The notes: a model not told the origin generated them from the sequence alone. Positions 7,840 through 16,982 are shown, counted from the stretch's first letter. The stretch is DNA of 57,367 bases from Chitinophagia bacterium (GCA_021324175.1 JAJPJP010000103.1:1-57367); one strand, 5' to 3'. Numbers and translations are program-made.

Positions 7840-8622
7840 ATGAAACGTAGAAATTTTGTCAGGAATTCCCTGCTGGCGGCCGCTGCCGCTTCCGCATCGC
7901 CCGTGGCATACGCCGGGGGCAGAAGAGCGCCCAATGCAAAATCGGTATATGAGCTTCGTGAGTACGAAATGCATTTCGGGACCAGCGAAAATGATTTACA
8001 CAATCACTTTCAGCAAGCGCTGATTCCCGCGCTAAATCGCGCTGGCGTCAAATCAGTGGGCGTATTCAAAGAAACCAGCAAGTCGGAGCCCACAAAAATT
8101 TACATGCTTATTCCCTACTCCTCCTGGGAAGACTTTCCTATCGTAGCCCAACAACTGAAAAATGATCAGGTCTTCCGGAAGGCATCTGAGAATTACGACC
8201 AGCTTACCGCCGATAAATTTCCCTACGCCAGGTTCAAAACCAAATTAATGATCGCTTTTGATGGTCAGCCTTCAATCATTCTTCCATCCAAGGGCCAGCG
8301 GATTTTTGAGCTTCGCACATACGAGGGGTATAACGAAGATGCCTTGAGAAGAAAATTGAAAATGTTCAACCAGGAAGAATTTGCCATTTTCGACCGCACG
8401 GGGCTTCACCGGGTATTTTTTGGTGAGGTGATCGCAGGTGACGATATGCCCTGTCTCACTTACATGATCAGCTTTAGCGGCATGGAGGAACATGACAAAA
8501 ACTGGGCTGCCTTTGGGGCAGATCCGGACTGGCAACGAATTTCGAAATTGCCGGAATATGCCAATTCTGTTTCGCGCATCACCAAGATATTCCTTGAACC
8601 CGTCACCTATTCACAAATCTAG
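7840..8622 (+). CDS. NIPSNAP family protein with a Tat-like signal peptide
   Basis: The ATG at 7840 (260 residues) is chosen over the track start at 7759, because it opens directly into MKRRNFVRNSLLAAAAASAS, a twin-arginine-like signal with RRNF and an alanine-rich core. The mature part contains two NIPSNAP repeats: one begins at YELREYEMHF, the second at FELRTYEGYN. These ferredoxin-like dimeric alpha/beta-barrel folds are common in Bacteroidota exported proteins of unknown function. Tat export would imply folding before transport. The gene is monocistronic and convergent with the glycosyltransferase. Confidence 0.85.
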   Translation: MKRRNFVRNSLLAAAAASASPVAYAGGRRAPNAKSVYELREYEMHFGTSENDLHNHFQQALIPALNRAGVKSVGVFKETSKSEPTKIYMLIPYSSWEDFPIVAQQLKNDQVFRKASENYDQLTADKFPYARFKTKLMIAFDGQPSIILPSKGQRIFELRTYEGYNEDALRRKLKMFNQEEFAIFDRTGLHRVFFGEVIAGDDMPCLTYMISFSGMEEHDKNWAAFGADPDWQRISKLPEYANSVSRITKIFLEPVTYSQI

Positions 8623-8641
8623 CTGCCGGTTCTGACTGAAT

Positions 8642-9781
8642 TCAAAATGAAATTACCTCGCCTGAAATTTTACTTGAGCGGCTTCCGACTGCGCTGCCGC
8701 TGCCGCTTGCGCTGATCATGCGCGAAAAGCCTGGCTGCGAGCGCTGTTCCCATTCCCCTACGATCTGACGGAAAGAATACGCGGGGCCTTCCGCAAATAT
8801 GACGGTAGTTGCATCTTCCAGGCGAGTTGCGAGTTCCTCTTTTTCTCCGGCAAGCATCCTGTCCAGCTGTTCTGCCCATTGTGTGTCGCCCCGGACTAAT
8901 ATTCGCTTTGCATTTGCGGGCTTTTCCTGTGACGGGGGAAATAAACCGCGTAGGAATGCGGGAAGCGATCGAACATCGATGGCGATCCTGATCAGAAAAG
9001 CATAAAGCCAGGAGCTGCCTGCGTGTTTACGAACAAACTGGTACATCGCCCGGTAAAAAAGACGGACATGTTGCAGGTCTTTTCGCGTGCTTTCACCCTT
9101 GAAATGAATGATGGTCGTTCCGGCAAAAAAATAATTGAGATAACCGGACTGTTGGATGCGATAGCTCAGGTCGATATCTTCAGCGTACATGAAAAATTGT
9201 TCGTCATAGCTCCCGGTTTGCCCCAGTACTTTTTTTTCCACGAGGAAAAATGCGCCGGATACCACGTCGATCTCCTGGCTTGCTGCGGGAGAGAGATGAC
9301 CGAGGTAATAGTTGGCAAAAAGCCGGGAAGACGGAAAAAGTGCAGTCATTCCGCTGAGTTTGCAAAAGGCAGTCCACAGCGACGGAAAACCACGTTTTGA
9401 TTCGGGGAGATAATGTCCGGCCCCGTCGATCATTCGCACGCCGACGGCGCCGGCTGTTTTGGCCGCAGCCAAAAATGCAATGGATTTTTCCAACGTGTCG
9501 TCCGCGACGATCGTGTCGGGATTTAGAAATAAAATATACTGCCCCGTTGCCAGCGCCAGCGCCTGGTTATTTGCGCGCGCGAACCCTTTGTTTTCGGAAT
9601 TGGCGATAAAGCGCACGCCCGGAAAGCGGGGCCGGAGATAAGCAATACTATCATCGAAGGAAGCATTGTCAACAACGAAGATTTCTGCATCTATTGCTGA
9701 AACAGCCTGCATAACGGAATAAAGACACTGTTCGAGGAAGTATTTGACATTATAACTGACAATGATGATGGATATAGTCAA
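8642..9781 (-). CDS. Glycosyltransferase family 2
   Basis: The GT-A fold starts almost at the N-terminus with ISIIIVSYNVKYFLEQCL, then FVVDNASFDDS, and has the metal-binding-type segment LFLNPDTIV. This is the layout of rhamnosyltransferase-like GT2 enzymes that add sugars to polysaccharides. I prefer the TTG at 9781 (379 residues). The ATG at 9823 and TTG at 9832 would add about 14-17 residues that belong to a repeat-like non-coding stretch upstream. The last 30 residues are Ser/Gly-rich and low complexity. The gene is isolated, with no polysaccharide cluster around it. Confidence 0.85.
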   Translation of the reverse strand: MTISIIIVSYNVKYFLEQCLYSVMQAVSAIDAEIFVVDNASFDDSIAYLRPRFPGVRFIANSENKGFARANNQALALATGQYILFLNPDTIVADDTLEKSIAFLAAAKTAGAVGVRMIDGAGHYLPESKRGFPSLWTAFCKLSGMTALFPSSRLFANYYLGHLSPAASQEIDVVSGAFFLVEKKVLGQTGSYDEQFFMYAEDIDLSYRIQQSGYLNYFFAGTTIIHFKGESTRKDLQHVRLFYRAMYQFVRKHAGSSWLYAFLIRIAIDVRSLPAFLRGLFPPSQEKPANAKRILVRGDTQWAEQLDRMLAGEKEELATRLEDATTVIFAEGPAYSFRQIVGEWEQRSQPGFSRMISASGSGSAVGSRSSKISGEVISF

Positions 9782-10131
9782 GGGAAAATGCCTCCCGCTA
9801 GCGAAGTACGCCCTTTTTGGCATACGAAGCAAAGGCCAATGAAGGATTTGGTCGTTTCAAAAAGAATCGATCAATGGGTATTGACCAGTTACTTCTTCGT
9901 GACGCTTAACTTCAAGCCTATAGAGAAAATTGCGAAACCCCTAAGCTTCCATATCCTGCTGTTTCACTCGCTCTTGAGCCCGGACTGTGCTACCGGCTAC
10001 CAGTTTTCCAATTGTTGTGACGCAGACCTGCACACCGCGGAGCGACCGCGAATCCTACTCGGGATTATTTTTTCAAGGCCAAGTGTCTAAAACCTATTCT
10101 CCTTTTTGTTGTTATTTTCTCCCCGGGGAGT
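9782..10131. other. Gene-free stretch, possible decayed or dispersed repeat
   Basis: About 350 bp without a convincing gene. On the - strand, fragments such as LCFVCQKGRTSLAGGIFP and FLYRLEVKRHEEVTGQYP are protein-like, but they lie in different frames broken by stops. The + strand ORF 9788-10090 has no recognisable domain. A perfect palindrome, CTCCCCGGGGAG, is at 10119-10130. This looks more like a repeat family or an old insertion remnant than coding DNA. Confidence 0.3.
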
Positions 10132-10139
10132 TATATTTA
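10132..10139 (+). promoter_or_regulatory. -7-like element TATATTTA for the aldo/keto reductase
   Basis: TATATTTA differs from TAnnTTTG only in the last base. A TTG at 10109-10111 is 20 nt upstream, the usual -33 spacing in Bacteroidetes promoters, and the ATG at 10165 is 25 nt downstream. Confidence 0.45.
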
Positions 10140-10164
10140 CTGCCCTTTTTTTAAAGCTTTCCGC

Positions 10165-11154
10165 ATGAAATCAAAAGCATTGGGTTCACAGGGCCTGCAG
10201 GCGTCCGAAATCGGCCTTGGCTGCATGGGCATGAGTGATTTTTACGGCATCCACAATGACGCTGAGTCGACCCGGACGATCCACCGGGCCATCGACCTGG
10301 GCATTACTTTTTTTGACACGGCCGACATGTATGGCCCATATACGAATGAGGAATTGTTGGGGAAGGCGATCGTGGGCAAAAGAGACCGACTTACCATCGC
10401 CACAAAATTTGGTATTGTGCGGGATCCGAACGACCCCCTGAAGCGCGGCGTCAACGGGAAGCCTGCCTATGTCAAATCATCAGTGGAGGGAAGCCTGAAG
10501 AGATTGGGCATTGACGTGATCGACCTGTATTATCAGCATCGGGTCGACCCGAATACGCCGATTGAAGATACCATGGGAGCCCTGGCGGACCTGGTCCGGG
10601 AAGGAAAGATCCGCGCAATCGGTCTTTCCGAAGCGTCGGCCGACACGCTCCGGCGCGCACATTCGGTTCACCCAGTAAGCGCGCTGCAGACGGAGTATTC
10701 GTTATGGACCCGGGACCCCGAATCGCAAATCCTGCAAGCCTGCGAAGAACTCGGGGTGGCCTTTGTTGCCTACAGCCCCCTCGGACGAGGGTTCCTGACA
10801 GGTCACATCAAAAAAATCGATGACCTGGACAAGGCTGACTACCGCCGGTCCTCTCCACGTTTCCAGGGAGAAAATTTTGAAAAGAATCGTGGCCTGGCCA
10901 AAAAGATCGAGGAAATTGCGGCAAGAAAACGATGTACCTCGTCCCAGCTGGCTCTTGCATGGGTCATGGCTCAAGGGGATTATATTTTCCCCATCCCCGG
11001 CACCAAACGCATCCAGTTTCTTGAAGAGAATGTCGGCGCTTGCGACGTCCACCTGGGCGTTGAAGAACTGGGAGAGATTGACGAGGCGTTCCCACACAAT
11101 GCAGCGTCAGGGTTTCGATACCCTGAAAATTTTATGGGCAGTGTCAACCGGTGA
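10165..11154 (+). CDS. Aldo/keto reductase
   Basis: 329 residues forming one TIM-barrel AKR domain. The catalytic tetrad is readable: D51 and Y56 in [11 protein letters not shown]81 in ATKFG and H125 in LYYQHRVDP. The N-terminal [12 protein letters not shown] is typical of the AKR13/YakC-like group that reduces aldehydes with NADPH. The C-terminal [18 protein letters not shown] type block forms the NADP phosphate site. It is cytoplasmic with no signal peptide. The next gene has its own promoter element 30 nt after this stop, so co-transcription is not required. The physiological substrate is unknown. Confidence 0.92.
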   Translation: MKSKALGSQGLQASEIGLGCMGMSDFYGIHNDAESTRTIHRAIDLGITFFDTADMYGPYTNEELLGKAIVGKRDRLTIATKFGIVRDPNDPLKRGVNGKPAYVKSSVEGSLKRLGIDVIDLYYQHRVDPNTPIEDTMGALADLVREGKIRAIGLSEASADTLRRAHSVHPVSALQTEYSLWTRDPESQILQACEELGVAFVAYSPLGRGFLTGHIKKIDDLDKADYRRSSPRFQGENFEKNRGLAKKIEEIAARKRCTSSQLALAWVMAQGDYIFPIPGTKRIQFLEENVGACDVHLGVEELGEIDEAFPHNAASGFRYPENFMGSVNR

Positions 11155-11183
11155 GCGACGACCATGAAATCAGGGTCAGCCCT

Positions 11184-11191
11184 TATCTTTG
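11184..11191 (+). promoter_or_regulatory. TAnnTTTG element 4 nt before an ATG (possible leaderless start)
   Basis: TATCTTTG matches TAnnTTTG and is followed by GCCATG-type sequence: only 4 nt (CGCC) separate it from the ATG at 11196. With transcription starting a few nt after the -7 box, the mRNA would begin at or near the start codon. Confidence 0.5.
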
Positions 11192-11195
11192 CGCC

Positions 11196-11969
11196 ATGCT
11201 AAAATCTACCCTGATCAAGGCGACCGAAGCAGGTGCCAAGGTGATGAAGGAATATTTTGGGGGAACCTTCAAAATCTCCAACAAGGAAGGCATTAACAAC
11301 CTGGTCACTGAGGCCGACCATGCTTCTGAAAAGGCAATCTTTGAAACGATTAAAAATGAATTCCCGGACCACTTTATCCTGAGCGAGGAATCCGGGGCGC
11401 TCGTCACCAATTCCAATATCAAATGGATCGTGGACCCCATTGACGGGACCGTGAATTTTGCGCATGGTATCCCGCTTTGCTGCGTATCCATCGGCGTCGA
11501 AGAATCCGGCGAGATGTTGATGGGCGCCGTTTACAACCCACTCATCGACGAGTTTTACTTTGCGCAGCGCGGATTTGGCGCCACCCTTAACGACCGCCGC
11601 ATCTTTGTCAGCGGGGAAACGAAAGTGTCCAGAGCCTGCCTGGTGACCGGCTTTCCCTATACTTATCTTGACCAGCCAAACGGGCCGCTGGAGGTATTTT
11701 CGAGGCTTATACGCCATGGCATACCGGTGAGGCGGCTGGGATCTGCAGCGATGGATCTTTGCTGGGTCGCAGCCGGCCGCTTCGATGGCTTTTATGAGCA
11801 CAAGCTACAGGCATGGGACAGCGCTGCGGGTTTTCTGATCGTCGAGGAGGCAGGTGGCCGCGTCTCCAATTTCCGAGGAAGCCGCTATTCGCCTTACCAG
11901 CCCCATATTTTGGCCACCAACGGCAAGATTCATGAAGAGCTGCTTCGTTGGGTAAATGATGAAATTTAA
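11196..11969 (+). CDS. Inositol monophosphatase family protein (SuhB/CysQ-like)
   Basis: 257 residues from the ATG at 11196; the track start at 11151 is a GTG overlapping the previous gene and less likely. Metal-binding motif 1 is DPIDGTVNFAHG (D80, D83), with the upstream Glu pair in LSEESG (about E64-E65). Motif 2 is WDSAAGFLIVEEAGG. These define the Mg-dependent IMPase/FBPase superfamily, acting on inositol phosphate, sugar phosphates or PAP. The substrate cannot be fixed from sequence. It overlaps or nearly abuts the thiL gene downstream, so the two are likely co-transcribed. Confidence 0.9.
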   Translation: MLKSTLIKATEAGAKVMKEYFGGTFKISNKEGINNLVTEADHASEKAIFETIKNEFPDHFILSEESGALVTNSNIKWIVDPIDGTVNFAHGIPLCCVSIGVEESGEMLMGAVYNPLIDEFYFAQRGFGATLNDRRIFVSGETKVSRACLVTGFPYTYLDQPNGPLEVFSRLIRHGIPVRRLGSAAMDLCWVAAGRFDGFYEHKLQAWDSAAGFLIVEEAGGRVSNFRGSRYSPYQPHILATNGKIHEELLRWVNDEI

Positions 11970-11988
11970 AATAAATAGAATACAAAGC

Positions 11989-13023
11989 ATGGCGGAGCGT
12001 ACGGAAATTTCAACCCTTGGGGAATTCGGACTGATCGAGCACCTGACGCGTAATATCGAATTGCAAAATGCTTCTTCGATCCTTGGCGTAGGCGACGATG
12101 CAGCAATCATTGATCATTTTGGCAAGCAAACGGTGATCACGACCGATCTCCTTCTGGAAGGCGTTCATTTTGACCTGGCCTATACACCGCTCAAGCACCT
12201 GGGGTACAAAGCAGTCGTGGTAAACATCAGCGACATTTACGCCATGAATGCCATCCCAACGCAGATAACGGTCAGCATGGGTATGAGCAACCGCTTCAGC
12301 GTCGAAGCGCTGGAAGAGCTTTACGAGGGCATATTCGCAGCCTGCCGAAAATACGAAGTCGATTTGGTCGGAGGCGATACTTCGTCCTCGCAAAAAGGCC
12401 TGATCATTTCGGTGACGGCGATCGGTGAAGTATCCCCCGACAAATATGTACGGCGGAGTACGGCAAAAAAAGGAGACCTGATTTGTTGCAGCGGTGATTT
12501 GGGCGCAGCCTACCTCGGCCTGGTTTTCCTGGAGAGGGAGAAACGGATATTTCTGGAGAGTCCACAGGTCAAACCGGACCTTGAGGGAGAAAAATATGTC
12601 ATCGGGAGGCTTTTGAAGCCGGAAGCCAGGAAAGATATCATCGAATTTTTCGGCGACGCCGAATTGGTACCGACTGCCATGATGGACATTAGCGACGGGT
12701 TAAGCTCCGAAATTCTCCATATTTGCAAACAAAGCGGGCTGGGATGCGTTCTTTATGAAGAAAAAATTCCGATCGCCGAAGATACCCGGAGTGCAGCTTT
12801 CAAGTTCGAGCTCGATCCCACTGCCTGCGCCCTGAGCGGCGGCGAGGATTATGAACTCCTTTTTACAGTTGCCCAGCCTGATCATGAAAAGCTGGTTCTC
12901 AACGAACAAATTAGCATCTTGGGCTACCTGGGAGAGGCGGAAAAGGGCAAAAAGATAATAACGAAAGGCGGCAATACGTTTGATATTACGGCGCAGGGGT
13001 GGAATGCGTTTGAGCAAACATGA
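11989..13023 (+). CDS. thiL: Thiamine-monophosphate kinase
   Basis: ThiL phosphorylates thiamine monophosphate to the active cofactor. I start at the ATG at 11989 (344 residues, MAERTEISTLGEFGLI); an upstream ATG at 11956 would overlap the IMPase gene by 14 nt. Family blocks are present: the N-terminal GEFGLIEHL, IGVGDDAA-like LGVGDDAAI, TTDLLLEGVHF (metal site), VVNISDIYAMNA, LVGGDTSSS and LSGGEDYELLF. Its stop codon overlaps the ATG of the next gene (ATGA), indicating translational coupling to the S41 peptidase. No other thiamine gene or TPP riboswitch is seen here. Confidence 0.93.
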   Translation: MAERTEISTLGEFGLIEHLTRNIELQNASSILGVGDDAAIIDHFGKQTVITTDLLLEGVHFDLAYTPLKHLGYKAVVVNISDIYAMNAIPTQITVSMGMSNRFSVEALEELYEGIFAACRKYEVDLVGGDTSSSQKGLIISVTAIGEVSPDKYVRRSTAKKGDLICCSGDLGAAYLGLVFLEREKRIFLESPQVKPDLEGEKYVIGRLLKPEARKDIIEFFGDAELVPTAMMDISDGLSSEILHICKQSGLGCVLYEEKIPIAEDTRSAAFKFELDPTACALSGGEDYELLFTVAQPDHEKLVLNEQISILGYLGEAEKGKKIITKGGNTFDITAQGWNAFEQT

Positions 13024-14552
13024 AGCGACTTACCGACATATTGAGGCGGCGGCCAGACCTTGTTTTATTCATCGCAGCGATCTCCCTTTTGTGCGCAGCC
13101 TGCAGCGGGCCCAGGACGGCCTTCGATCCAGCCCAAAAGTATGCGCTCCCACAGCTCCAGGAAGATTATTCGATTTTCCGGAATATCCTGGAAGAGTCCC
13201 ATCCTGGCTTATACTGGTATACCTCCAAGGACAGCATGAATTACTATTTTTCGCAAGGCTTTGCGGCGCTAAAGGATTCCATGACCGAGCCGCAGTTCAG
13301 AAATATCCTTTCCTATGTGATTACCAAGGTTGATTGCGGGCATACAACCGTCCGCTATTCGAAGCGTTATACAGACTATCTTGACACTGCCAACATTTTA
13401 CTGTTCCCGCTGGGTCTAAAGTTCTGGCAGGACACCATGGTTGTCACGGCCAATATTGACCGGCACGATTCGATTCTCCGCCGGGGAACGGTGATCACTT
13501 CCATTAACGGAATGACGCAACGCCAGCTGACCGACACGCTCTTCGATTATATGGTCACCGACGGCCACAGCATGACGGGGAAATACCAGGGTTTAAGCAA
13601 CGGCTTCAATTTCGGAAGCTGGTATCGGAATATTTTTGGGCTGCCCAATGATATCAGCGTGCGTTACCTCGATGTCCTGGGAAAGGAAAATATGACGACG
13701 ATCCATCCTTATAATTTCAGGGCTGATACGACGCGAAAAATGGCCGATATCATCATCCCGCACTATCATCCGAGCCGGCGCGAGAGGAAAGCGCAACGGC
13801 AATTTGCGATGCGTAACCTGCAGGTAGACACGACAGGAAAAACCGCATTCATGACGGTCAATACCTTCGCTCACGGAAACCACCTCAAAAAATTCTTTCG
13901 CAGCTCGTTCCGTCTCCTGAAAGAACAGGGCATACAAAACCTGATCATCGACGTCCGTTCTAACGGCGGCGGCGATGCCTCCAACTCCACTTTGCTAACG
14001 CGTTTTATCATCGACAAGAAGTTCAAACTTGCCGACTCGCTGTACGCCGTGACGCGGGGCAGCAAATACAACAAATACATCGATGACAGTTTTCTTTATG
14101 GTGTTTTGATGGATTTTATCACGAAAAAGCGCGATGACGACAAGTATCATTTTGGTTACTTCGAACGACACTACTTTAAGCCGAAAGAGAACAATCATTT
14201 TGACGGCCAGGTCTACGTCCTCATCGGCGGCAATTCATTTTCTGCGACAACGCTTTTTGCAGGCTCTCTCAAAGGACAAAAAAATGTTACGCTCGTAGGG
14301 GAGGAGACCGGGGGTGCCTTTTATGGCAACAATGCCTGGATGATCCCCGACGTTACGCTCCCGAATACTGGCATCCGCTTCAGGCTGCCGAAATTCCGCC
14401 TGATCGTCGACCGTAGCCGCGCCAAGGACGGGCATGGAGTCCTGCCCGATGTTTACGCGTTGCCTTCTTCGGACGCAATCCGGAATGGAATTGACTTTAA
14501 GGAACAAAAGGTGAAGGAATTAATTCAACTACGCAGTATCCAGAACAAATAA
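13020..14552 (+). CDS. S41 family (tail-specific protease-like) exported peptidase
   Basis: 510 residues. The N-terminus has a hydrophobic signal and a Cys at residue 28 (LLCAACSG), so it may be a lipoprotein, although the lipobox is not ideal at -3. A PDZ-like central part (GTVITSINGMTQRQL) is followed by the S41 core: VRSNGGGDASNST, then VLIGGNSFSATTLFAG with the candidate nucleophile Ser, and LVGEETGGAFYGN. The family includes C-terminal processing peptidases and tricorn-like enzymes of the periplasm. It is coupled to thiL upstream by ATGA and to a thioredoxin-fold gene downstream by TAATG. Confidence 0.88.
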   Translation: MKRLTDILRRRPDLVLFIAAISLLCAACSGPRTAFDPAQKYALPQLQEDYSIFRNILEESHPGLYWYTSKDSMNYYFSQGFAALKDSMTEPQFRNILSYVITKVDCGHTTVRYSKRYTDYLDTANILLFPLGLKFWQDTMVVTANIDRHDSILRRGTVITSINGMTQRQLTDTLFDYMVTDGHSMTGKYQGLSNGFNFGSWYRNIFGLPNDISVRYLDVLGKENMTTIHPYNFRADTTRKMADIIIPHYHPSRRERKAQRQFAMRNLQVDTTGKTAFMTVNTFAHGNHLKKFFRSSFRLLKEQGIQNLIIDVRSNGGGDASNSTLLTRFIIDKKFKLADSLYAVTRGSKYNKYIDDSFLYGVLMDFITKKRDDDKYHFGYFERHYFKPKENNHFDGQVYVLIGGNSFSATTLFAGSLKGQKNVTLVGEETGGAFYGNNAWMIPDVTLPNTGIRFRLPKFRLIVDRSRAKDGHGVLPDVYALPSSDAIRNGIDFKEQKVKELIQLRSIQNK

Positions 14553-15079
14553 TGTTTCGGACCTTCGCACCAACCGCCTCCATGCTTTCAAATCGCTTAC
14601 TTTTTATTTCATCACTCTTTTTATTGTGCTGCTCTTTTGCGCGGTCTCAATCGCCAATTTCCTCAGCGATCTTAAAACCTATGCACGGGCAACCGGCATC
14701 GTTTGCAAGTCTTACCCTGAAGGATTCCCTCGTGCTCGTCGTCTTCTGGTCGCTGACCTCGGATGAGTCGATTAATGAACTCAATGCCGTCAATGCCAAC
14801 TTCGAAGGCTGGAAAGAAAAAATCCATTTCAAAATGATGGCGGTCTCCATCGACGAGGGCAAAGCGGCCAATCGCGTGCGACCAACAGCCATCGGCAACG
14901 GCTGGACATTTGATATTTTTGTAGACCTGGACGGAAATCTGCGCAAAGCACTTTCTTCCAGTAACCTTCCGCAGGCCTTCATTATTAAAAACGGGAGATC
15001 GATGTACCAGCAGTCAGGATATGACGCCGGAACAGAAAAGTACCTCTTCGAAAAACTGGCTGAATTCTCGGAGAAATAA
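14552..15079 (+). CDS. Exported thioredoxin-fold (TlpA/redoxin-like) protein lacking CxxC
   Basis: 175 residues. The start ATG shares a base with the previous stop (TAATG), favouring translational coupling; a second ATG at 14582 would start nearer the signal peptide (LLFISSLFLLCCSFARS). The fold is recognisable from LVLVVFWSLTSDESINEL, FKMMAVSIDEG and LPQAFIIKNG. Where TlpA proteins have WCxxC, this one reads WSLTSDES, so both redox cysteines are missing. It is therefore unlikely to be a disulfide oxidoreductase and may be a binding or scaffold version. Confidence 0.78.
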   Translation: MFRTFAPTASMLSNRLLFISSLFLLCCSFARSQSPISSAILKPMHGQPASFASLTLKDSLVLVVFWSLTSDESINELNAVNANFEGWKEKIHFKMMAVSIDEGKAANRVRPTAIGNGWTFDIFVDLDGNLRKALSSSNLPQAFIIKNGRSMYQQSGYDAGTEKYLFEKLAEFSEK

Positions 15080-15088
15080 AACCCGCAA

Positions 15089-16198
15089 CTATTCACCTTC
15101 GACAATCACCTGGAGGAGCCCGAGCTGCTCATCCATGACAACAAAATCCGCGAGCGCCCCTGTACGGATGCGACCCATCGTTTCCTGCATGCCCAGGACC
15201 CGCGCGGGATACAGTGAGGCCATCCTGAGTGCTTCGGGCAGGGGGATGCCTATTTTTTCAACGGCGTTACGCACGCAGGCAATCATCGTCAGGCTGGATC
15301 CCGAAAGCGTTCCGTTTGGAAGGGTGTACCTGTCTTCGTGGAAGACGTGCTGATATTCGCCATGGAGCACTTCGGTTACGGCATCCGTGATAAAAAACAA
15401 CCGGTTCTCCATGATTTTTTTGCTGACGCGGACAGATGCAAAATCAACGTGGATGCCATCGCAGACTACGCTGCACATGACGTCGTTGTTATCGTAGATC
15501 GCGCCGACCATTCCTGGTTGTCTTCCCTGCAGCGGAGACATGGCATTAAAAAGGTGGGTCGCCGCTGGTATGCCCTGGTAAAATCCGTCGATTGCCTGTT
15601 CGTATGTGGCGTTGCTGTGGCCCGCCGACACAATGACTTTTTCTGCAAGAAGCATAGAAATGAGCTGTTCTTCGCACTGTTCAGGTGCGAGCGTCATCAT
15701 CCGGAGGACTCCTTTGCCTTTCTCAAGAAGTAAGCTAAGCTCCTCCGCGGTTGGCTTTTTTATATATTGTTCGAGATGTGCGCCTTTCTTGGCGGGGTTA
15801 ATATATGGTCCTTCGAGGTGCAGGCCCAGAAGTCCCTTGCCACCGCCCGACCAGTATTCCCTCACCACTTCAAATCCTCGCAAAAACTTCCCGATGGAGT
15901 TGGTTGCCATCGTGATCATGTACTGTGTGCAGCCGCCGCCCAGGCAATATTCGTAGGTGGCCTCGAGGGATTCCACGGTTAGTTCGGTCGAGAATAACTT
16001 GCCGTTACCCCCGTAAAGCTGCAGGTCAGTAAATGCCGGCGCAAGCAGTTGCCCATTCACGTGCTGTATCCGGTAGCTTGCAGGAATCCCCCCCTCTTCG
16101 ACGAGATCTGTGACACGGCCATCGCGAACAAGTATGGCTTTACCGGTGTGCAGTTCCTCACCGTCAAAAATTTCCTTCGCGATAAAAGCAGTTGACAT
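15089..16198 (-). CDS. nagA: N-acetylglucosamine-6-phosphate deacetylase
   Basis: About 369 residues from the ATG at 16198, just 1 nt after the upstream gene's stop; the TTG at 16210 is less likely. NagA removes acetate from GlcNAc-6-P in amino-sugar recycling. Amidohydrolase-superfamily metal sites are visible: the Glu in HLEGPYINPAKKGAH, His in VSAGHSNATYEQA and THLFNAMSP, and the catalytic Asp in FFITDAVTE. It would act in the cytoplasm on amino sugars from chitin or peptidoglycan. It forms a probable unit with the nitrilase and recX genes upstream. No nagB is in view. Confidence 0.92.
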   Translation of the reverse strand: MSTAFIAKEIFDGEELHTGKAILVRDGRVTDLVEEGGIPASYRIQHVNGQLLAPAFTDLQLYGGNGKLFSTELTVESLEATYEYCLGGGCTQYMITMATNSIGKFLRGFEVVREYWSGGGKGLLGLHLEGPYINPAKKGAHLEQYIKKPTAEELSLLLEKGKGVLRMMTLAPEQCEEQLISMLLAEKVIVSAGHSNATYEQAIDGFYQGIPAATHLFNAMSPLQGRQPGMVGAIYDNNDVMCSVVCDGIHVDFASVRVSKKIMENRLFFITDAVTEVLHGEYQHVFHEDRYTLPNGTLSGSSLTMIACVRNAVEKIGIPLPEALRMASLYPARVLGMQETMGRIRTGALADFVVMDEQLGLLQVIVEGE

Positions 16199-16199
16199 A

Positions 16200-16982
16200 T
16201 CACGTTTCAATTAAAAAATGGTCGGCGTCCCGCAGGAACGGAAATCTTTCGCGCACTTCCGTAAGCTTTTGTTTATGCAGTGTGAAAGTATACACTTCCT
16301 CGCGCTCTGACTGGTACAATACCTGCCCCAAAGGATCGACGATCATAGAATCACCGTTGTATTCAATTTGATTTCCATCGCTGCCAACACGGTTCAGACC
16401 GGCAACAAAACACTGGTTCTCGATCGCTCTCGCGACGAGCAGTGTCTTCCAGGCATGGATACGCCGCTCGGGCCAGTTCGCCACGCAAATGAGCAGGTCG
16501 TATTCGTCCCCGCTGCCTGACTGCCTCGCCCAGACCGGAAAACGAAGGTCATAACATACCAGCACATTGATCTTCCACCCGTTGACAGAAGCGATAAAGC
16601 GCTTTTTCCCCGCTTTATAGCATTTATCTTCCCCGGCAAATGCGAACAGGTGTCGCTTGTCATACCACCCGGTTTCGCCGGTGGGAAGCGCCCACACCAG
16701 CCGGTTAAAATATTTCCCTTCCTCCTCGGCAATGATGCTCCCGGCAAGGACTGCTTTCTTTTCAGCAGCCATTTTTTTCATCCAGGACACCGTGGGCCCA
16801 TTCATATTTTCCCCAAGGCGCGCCGGCTCCATGCTGAAACCGGTACTGAACATCTCGGGCAATAGAATGATCTCCGTTTTTTCGGCGATCGACCTGATCT
16901 TTTCCTCGAACATGGACAGGTTGGCTGTTTTATCCTCCCAATGGAGGCTGCTTTGAATAAGACTAATGGTAAGTGATGACAT
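16200..16982 (-). CDS. Nitrilase-superfamily omega-amidase-like hydrolase
   Basis: 260 residues from the ATG at 16982; the TTG at 16991 is rejected. The Glu-Lys-Cys triad is visible at about E43 (LLPEMFSTGF), K109 (WYDKRHLF) and C143 (LVCYDLRFPVWAR). The closest family by these motifs is YafV/Nit2-like omega-amidase, which hydrolyses alpha-ketoglutaramate and related monoamides as metabolite repair. It is cytoplasmic with no signal peptide. It starts 44 nt after recX and ends 1 nt before nagA, consistent with an operon. Confidence 0.88.
   Translation of the reverse strand: MSSLTISLIQSSLHWEDKTANLSMFEEKIRSIAEKTEIILLPEMFSTGFSMEPARLGENMNGPTVSWMKKMAAEKKAVLAGSIIAEEEGKYFNRLVWALPTGETGWYDKRHLFAFAGEDKCYKAGKKRFIASVNGWKINVLVCYDLRFPVWARQSGSGDEYDLLICVANWPERRIHAWKTLLVARAIENQCFVAGLNRVGSDGNQIEYNGDSMIVDPLGQVLYQSEREEVYTFTLHKQKLTEVRERFPFLRDADHFLIET

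Noticed and set aside
9788-10090. 100-residue + strand ORF
   Set aside because: No recognisable motif or start signal, and it lies in the repeat-like stretch whose other frames are equally protein-like.
11956-11988. TPP riboswitch before thiL
   Set aside because: thiL overlaps or closely follows the IMPase gene, leaving no room for an aptamer, and no TPP-box-like sequence is visible.
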